64,000 nucleotides of DNA, taken from positions 91,376-155,375 of the forward strand of contig JAKUCV010007337.1 in the NCBI GenBank assembly GCA_028386065.3. Reading direction: 5' to 3'. Shown in pieces: positions 59,108-64,000 of this stretch. The translations under genes were made by a program, and so were the position numbers. This DNA comes from Turnera subulata. Lineage: Eukaryota; Streptophyta; Magnoliopsida; Malpighiales; Passifloraceae. The stretch's first letter is position 1. Every line of letters begins with the position of its first letter. Under the pieces are notes generated by a model. It saw only the letters and a list, made by a program, of their open reading frames with translations. It did no database searches and was not told the DNA's origin.

Positions 59108-59791
59108 ATGCCTTCCCCAGCTACTGTTTTCTTTGTTGAGGGTGCCTCTCTAGGAAGAAGGAATAGGTTAGCTTATACCATGGTGAATGAGCAGCAAGAG
59201 GAATTACTGAATGATCTGGCGAGAATTTCTCGTTTAGTGTTTGTTGATGAACTTTATTCATCTAGGTTCTTTGTAACTCCTATGGAAGAAACATTCTTCC
59301 TAGAGGACCAAAGCAATCTAAGGGCTTCCTTTTATGGCTCGGCTAACTCTATTATGTTTTTCATATCTAATAAACTGCAGGATTTTCAGCTAGAGCCTTC
59401 ATGTCAAATTTTAAATCAAAGCAGTTATTATCAGGTTTCCATGGTGGCTCGGAGCTTCCCAAGGGTGACTGGGTTACCACCTACATGGCCTAAGGTACAA
59501 CTTCTACTATGGAATTGCAGGGGTGTAGCAAGAAGGTCCCAAGATTTTGTGCGTATCTTAAGGGATCTGAAGAATCAGTACAAGCCCAACATGGTACTGA
59601 TTACTGAGACTTTGTGGCAAGCAGGAGAAAATCATGGTGTAATCCCACTCCGTTTTCCTGCAACGAATCGGTTTGAGATACCTGGAGAAAACAACATGGG
59701 TGGTATGTGGTTCTCCTGGAACGACAGTGTTAGGGTCAACATCAACAACGAGGCTCAGAGTTTTAGAGTCAATGTTGTACCCAACAGATAA
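59108..59791 (+). CDS. ORF-II copy B: intact 227-aa protein, unknown N-terminal domain plus N-terminal half of an AP-endonuclease fold
   Basis: The only uninterrupted copy of three. Residues 1-130, beginning MPSPATVFFVEGASLGRRNR, belong to no family I recognise; most conserved across copies is FVDELYSSRFFVTPMEETFF (residues about 45-64). From residue about 131 the protein resembles the start of a LINE endonuclease: LLLWNCRGVARRSQDF (the Asn motif), LRDLKNQYKPNMVLITET (the catalytic Glu), GGMWFSWNDSV. It ends at VNVVPNR, before the Asp (GDFN) and His (SDH) motifs, so it should be non-catalytic unless it acts with a partner. No signal peptide or membrane helix. Antisense to copia B, between integrase remnants and gag. 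Expression and function unknown. Confidence 0.75.
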   Translation: MPSPATVFFVEGASLGRRNRLAYTMVNEQQEELLNDLARISRLVFVDELYSSRFFVTPMEETFFLEDQSNLRASFYGSANSIMFFISNKLQDFQLEPSCQILNQSSYYQVSMVARSFPRVTGLPPTWPKVQLLLWNCRGVARRSQDFVRILRDLKNQYKPNMVLITETLWQAGENHGVIPLRFPATNRFEIPGENNMGGMWFSWNDSVRVNINNEAQSFRVNVVPNR

Positions 59792-59994
59792 ATATCTGTA
59801 TAAACTTATGTATGAGGAGAATTCCTCTTTGAATGTTCTCCAGTTATGGATCCATTATGCAATAATAATATGCATATTTTCCCTTTGCCATTAAAACCTC
59901 ATCCAGGGCCATAAGCACAATTAATTATACTGTCTTATTCGCTTCAGGGAATAGAGTAGAGTCAATTCAACGGGATCCATAATAATCTCTTTTA

Positions 59995-60480
59995 CTACTG
60001 TAAATGGGGATTTCTCTACTCTTCAAGAGTATTAGCTCTTCCAGAGCGTAAATATATGATCTTCAAGATCATAGTAAAGCATGCGTTCTTCAGGAACATA
60101 TTCAAACTTATGCTCTTCTGTAGCGTATTAATTTTTTTTTTATTTCGAGATTGTACTATCACATGTTATGTGAAATAGTTGATATCCACACATATAATTC
60201 TCCCCCTTGGATGTCAACTTGCATTGTCTTCAAGACAAATGCCTGAGCCATTATTCTAGAAACGATGATAAAATGCTGTAAAGTAAATAAAATAAAATAA
60301 AATAGCATATAATAATAAAACTGAAACATAAATTAAAATTATTCAATACATACTGGCTTGCACCTTCAGGGTAAGCAAGATAATAACAGTATCCATCATC
60401 GGATGGTTATACAATATTCACCTTCTGGTGGTCATAAAATATCCACCTTCTAGTGGTCATACAACATCTTTCTTCAATTT
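59995..60480. repeat. Hairpin cluster with common pentaloop (copia B)
   Basis: Parallel to 29990-30605 in A. In element sense: ACTC-TTGAA-GAGT, GCTC-TGGAA-GAGC, ATGATC-TTGAA-GATCAT, GTTC-CTGAA-GAAC (60010-60100) and the CCAC-TAGAA-GGTGG type near 60420-60460. Loop bases NN differ from A while GAA and most stems are kept; one stem that needs a wobble pair in A (GCCC/GAGC) is fully paired in B (GCTC/GAGC), and one (GCTA) is weaker. Confidence 0.6.
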
Positions 60481-61186
60481 TCCTCAAAGATCTGCAGGAT
60501 CTTTTGGCAGTAAGACATCCAGTCTTTGCTGTATATTAGCTTTTTATTGCGTCTGCCAGACAATTTGCATTTAAAATGCATTCACTGCCCATAACAAATT
60601 TCTTTCGGAAATTTTAAGGGCCTTCAATTAACATAATTCCAAAATTTAAATAAATAAAAGACTTAATTAAAAATAAATAAACATAGACCTTTTATAAATT
60701 AGCCCAGTCAAAAATAAATAACCAAAAATTAAATACGATGGGCCTTATATGAGCCTAAGAATAACGTAAATGAAATTAAAGCGAAAATTAAATGCAATGG
60801 GCCTTGTACGAGCCCAATCAAAACGTAAATGAAAACAAAAAAATTAAATATAATGGGCCTTTTCGTAGCCCAATAAATAACCGAAAATTAAAGGCAATGG
60901 GCCTTTTATGAGCCCATTTGTAATTTAAATAAAAACATAAACATAAATTAAATACAAGCATAATAATAGATATAATATACACCTACTCGATAAATCTTTC
61001 GGCAATAGTAATGGCATAATAATAAAGAATATAATATATATATATATGCTTACTCGATAAATCTTTCAGCAATAATAATAGCATAATAATAAAGAATATA
61101 TAACATATATAGAAAGGATGAAAGTAGTAATAAGAAAAGTTTTAGAAATAAATAACTTAATAGAGTAGAGACTCGTGCTGATAACG

Positions 61187-61665
61187 TGTTATGAAATTGG
61201 GGGAGATTTTCACTATTTGATGGAATAATACAAACTTGATCAAGATAATAATACAACTTTGGTAATAATAATACACATTTGATAATAATATGTAGAAGAG
61301 GATAATAAATTTAGATGGAGGGAGATTAGAAGAGAAGTGTATGGAATGAGAAGAGAGTGAAGTTTATGGTGGGTTGTAAGTGTCTGAAAGTGAAGGAATG
61401 AAGGGGTATTTATAGTTGGAAATGGGAGGATAAAAACAAATAAGTATGATTAAGTTAAAAGGATAAAATCAAAGGGATGTTAGGTAAAGGAAGATGATAT
61501 TAAGATTATGACAAATGGAATTATGGAGGGTAATTAGCCAAAGAGATAATTCCAAGTAGAAATTTGGTGTATGGGTAAAGTATTTATCGGGGGTAAATTC
61601 GGGTATGGTAAAAATGAGTTTTACTGGATGGTAACAATGACATTCACCATAATTTATTTATAACA
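61187..61665 (-). repeat. 5' LTR of copia B
   Basis: 479 bp, partner of 55069-55547. Directly followed by GTCTG, then unique sequence. Confidence 0.9.
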
Positions 61666-61923
61666 GTCTGACAATAATTCCATTTCAAACTAAGAGTGTA
61701 TGTATATGGATATATATTCCGTCCTCTGTATATATATTCATCCATATTCCTCATTCCTGTGCAAGCAGATAACAAAATAGAAGTATTAACATTGAGGTAT
61801 GTATCTTTCTACAATGACTGATTTAACAAACACCTAGGAAATTTACTTTTATTTTCATACTTTTTTTCTTTAATTTATTTTAGGAAATAATTACTACCAT
61901 ACAGTTTTTTTTATATATATATC

Positions 61924-62126
61924 ATGCCACCAAATATGCAAAAGGACACCTACTATAGGCGACTAACAAAGGAAGAAAGTCAATTAGTAATTGCAAGAGC
62001 TGAACAGAGTCAAAAAAAAAAAAATTCAAGTGATCTAATAACCTCGGACAATAATATAAAGTCCAAGCGTAAAAAGAAAGGTTCCATGTTACTTAAGGCA
62101 TTATCAACCCATATTGATATGAAGGT
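61924..62126 (+). CDS. Possible exon of an unrecognised protein
   Basis: ATG at 61924 opens a frame MPPNMQKDTYYRRLTKEESQ with a lysine-rich middle (NIKSKRKKKGSMLLKAL), ending at a good donor AAG|GTTAGT (62127). Upstream an acceptor-like TATTTTAG|G (61885) and a donor-like GAG|GTATGT (61798) suggest a spliced leader. No downstream exon was found before the LTR at 62528, and no family is recognised. It could be a host gene cut by the LTR insertion, or chance. Confidence 0.25.
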
Positions 62127-62127
62127 T

Positions 62128-62527
62128 AGTAATTTATATTTATAATTATTTTAAATTATATAATATTAGCGTCATATGAGAAATTTAGTTTTTCTTTAAT
62201 TTTTTGAATTTTTACTGCTTTATTGTATGACTGAATGCCATCCTTCAAGTTCTGAGTTGCACAAACTTGCAAATATTTTGCCATGTGTACAATGTTCGGT
62301 AACAAAATTTGAGTTTGAAACGCCTTCATTTTGCTGCAGTGGTAGACAAATAAAATTAGCTTCACCAACTTATCATGATGATTGATATAGTCTATTCACA
62401 TCTATAACACTAGAAGCTCAAGAATTTCGAAAAATATATCAGAGCATATAACAATATTTTTTCATTGATATCTTTTGAAGTTAAATTAGATAAGGAACTG
62501 GCATCATCCAAGCTTGGAGTTTACTAC
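62128..62527. other. AT-rich spacer, nothing recognised
   Basis: About 400 bp between the possible exon and the LTR at 62528. No feature seen. Confidence 0.45.
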
Positions 62528-63949
62528 TGAAACGACCCGACCCGTATTTACCCGACAAACAGCAATTACCGAACAACAGTGCCGACACGTGGCACAAACA
62601 ATGTAAATATCAGAAATAACGGCCCAACATCAAATACACGTCACCCGATCTCGGGGACATCGACACATAAATCCGGCCCATCGGCCCAATATCAAAAACA
62701 CGTCATCCGAGCCCGGGGACCCAAAATATAGCATAGCGGAAGCATTTAATCTCAATATCATCATATGCAAAACCTGATGCAAACTAATGGATCCGAGTTC
62801 TGTCCGAGGGATAACGCTGCAGCCTGTCTGGAATGCATCATACCTGAACCACAAATAACTCAACCTGCTCACCAACCATGGATAGACAATCAATATGCAA
62901 CACTATAAAATACTCAAGGTCGAAAACAGGCATAACAGCTAAAATATACCAATCCAAAAGACTCGATCCAAAACTGGTCCAAGACCAAAAAGACTTAAAC
63001 AAACATCCAATTTCCCATTTTATCTTTCCGGGCCCCATCACGGGTAAGCTAGGGTTGTACCAGGTTATCAACCTGTTCCTGGTGCCAGATCAAAAAGAAC
63101 CCGGGATCAACATCCCAATAACAAATCTCAGGGATCAACATCCCAATCAAACCGGCATCAACATGCCCATCACAAGTAACCCAGATCATGGCCACCACAA
63201 AACAGTCTCTAACCATCCGGTCATACCTCTACTTACCATGTGACAATTATATCATCATCATCCAAAACCAAATCTCAGGGATCAACATCCCTAACCAGAA
63301 CATCCTTATCACATTTTATTGTTTAATCCATTATTCTTTATACCAAAAAGACAAAGGGATAAATATCCCAAAACTCAATGCACGGGAATAAACATCCCAA
63401 AATCAAATCATGGGGATAAACATCCCAAAATCAATCAAGGTACTGGGATAAACATCCCGAATCAAACCACAGCAAATGCAACAATCAACAGTGCAACAAT
63501 CATCAAACACAACAACCGAGTAATATAGACACATATCAAAGGAAATCCATCCTCACCTTAGCCGATTACTCAACTCTGAAGACAATAACCAGTCCAAAGC
63601 CGGCTCCTCGGGGAACTGCCCGATATCAAAACTTATACAACAAAACAACATCCTCACATAAATGCACATAATTGGTATGCTATGATGCCATAAACTGTAA
63701 ATCAAACTCATTGATAAAACATCTCAATTATATACATATTATCATGAAATTATCCTTTTATCATAATTAAACCCTTTTCCAAAAATATTTCGTATGTATA
63801 TAAGGTTACAAAAATATATTTCCAAAGCTATTAAATCAAAATATTTCATAAAATAACATACTTTTTCCAAATTAATAAACAACATAATTTTTCTGGAAAT
63901 TATATTATATATATGTATTTTTCCCAAAATTATTTCCATAAAATATATT
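62528..63949 (-). repeat. Long LTR of P/Q type, minus orientation, interrupted at its right end
   Basis: Starts on the plus strand TGAAACGACCCGACCCGTATTTACC, the reverse complement of an LTR 3' terminus, and continues through the family landmarks in reverse: CACGTGTCGGCACTG-like, minisatellite units GGGATCAACATCCCAAT (63103-63160 and diverged GGGATAAACATCCCAAA units 63350-63460), and CCATCCTCACC (63549). At 63950 another LTR terminus begins. Confidence 0.7.
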
Positions 63950-64000
63950 TGAAGCGCCCCGACCCGTATTTACCGGTTATAGTAAACACGTGCCGAAACT
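63950..64000 (-). repeat. Terminus of another P-type LTR, cut by the window edge
   Basis: TGAAGCGCCCCGACCCGTATTTACC followed by GTAAACACGTGCCG, the reverse complement of the P LTR 3' end. It lies inside the previous LTR, so it is probably a nested insertion. Confidence 0.65.

Larger units (their letters stand above)
55069..61665 (-). mobile_element. Ty1-copia retrotransposon 'B', complete by structure, carrying intact antisense ORF-II
   Basis: LTRs 55069-55547 and 61187-61665, both 479 bp, starting TGTTGTAAAATTGG or TGTTATGAAATTGG and ending TTATAACA. Flanks GTCAG (55064-55068) and GTCTG (61666-61670) match at 4 of 5. A purine tract (AAGGGGGAG, minus) abuts the left LTR and TTATCAGCACGAGT the right one, giving minus orientation. 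The backbone is homologous to copia A throughout, with the same decayed pol pieces and the same antisense ORF-II, but the LTRs differ and the GC-rich block of A is absent. Confidence 0.9.

Noticed and set aside
1..64000. CRISPR arrays, bacterial operons or prophage
   Set aside because: The repeats present are LTR, minisatellite and hairpin types in a plant context; no cas-like or phage-like proteins.

Overview
This is eukaryotic nuclear DNA from a flowering plant, most likely a eudicot: intron-containing plant-specific genes, plant-type LTR retrotransposons (Athila/Tat, long-LTR Ty3-gypsy, Ty1-copia), an L1-type LINE with a DUF4283 ORF1, TCT-rich leaders and long AT-rich spacers. I cannot name the species. 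Roughly 90% of the window is mobile DNA. I support two host genes: a four-exon 5'-adenylylsulfate-reductase-like (APRL) thioredoxin-fold membrane protein (13087-19032) and a two-exon plant-specific DUF6821-type membrane protein (52289-53567) whose intron appears to be GC-AG.

Layout. 1-3563: 5' part of a decayed Athila/Tat element (minus). 3564-10521: Tat/Ogre-like LTR material, with a plus-strand LTR head and a complete minus-strand LTR (8940-10521) facing each other. 10522-11110: LINE endonuclease fragment. 13087-19032: APRL gene. 19399-25391: full-length but dead LINE (minus) with 14-bp target duplications, just behind the APRL gene. 25933-31879: copia element 'A' (minus; 171-bp LTRs; GCAAC duplications). 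32314-49405: a nest in which outer Ty3-gypsy element 'Q' holds inverted LTR pieces of element 'R' and a complete, TSD-flanked element 'P' (34900-43820; 3.25-kb LTRs; only 2.4 kb internal). 52289-53567: DUF6821 gene. 55069-61665: copia element 'B' (minus; 479-bp LTRs), related to A. 62528-64000: further minus-strand LTRs of the P/Q type.

The most unusual content is a 227-codon antisense ORF (here 'ORF-II') found three times: in copia A (29124-29807), copia B (59108-59791, intact) and the gypsy-type element P (38428-39111). All three are exactly 684 nt, all run antisense to the host element, all have their own TATA-like box. The protein joins an N-terminal domain I do not recognise to the first half of an AP-endonuclease-like (LINE EN) fold. 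Between the copia and gypsy copies a 26-codon block differs at 14 codons without one amino-acid change, pointing to past selection on the protein. In P, gag-pol has been replaced by a cassette carrying ORF-II plus a second antisense gene (ORF-I, 125 aa, NLS-like basic stretch and amphipathic helix). The copia backbones of A and B additionally carry many small hairpins with a common pentaloop (NNGAA in element sense, closed by C:G), a pattern I cannot assign to any known feature class.
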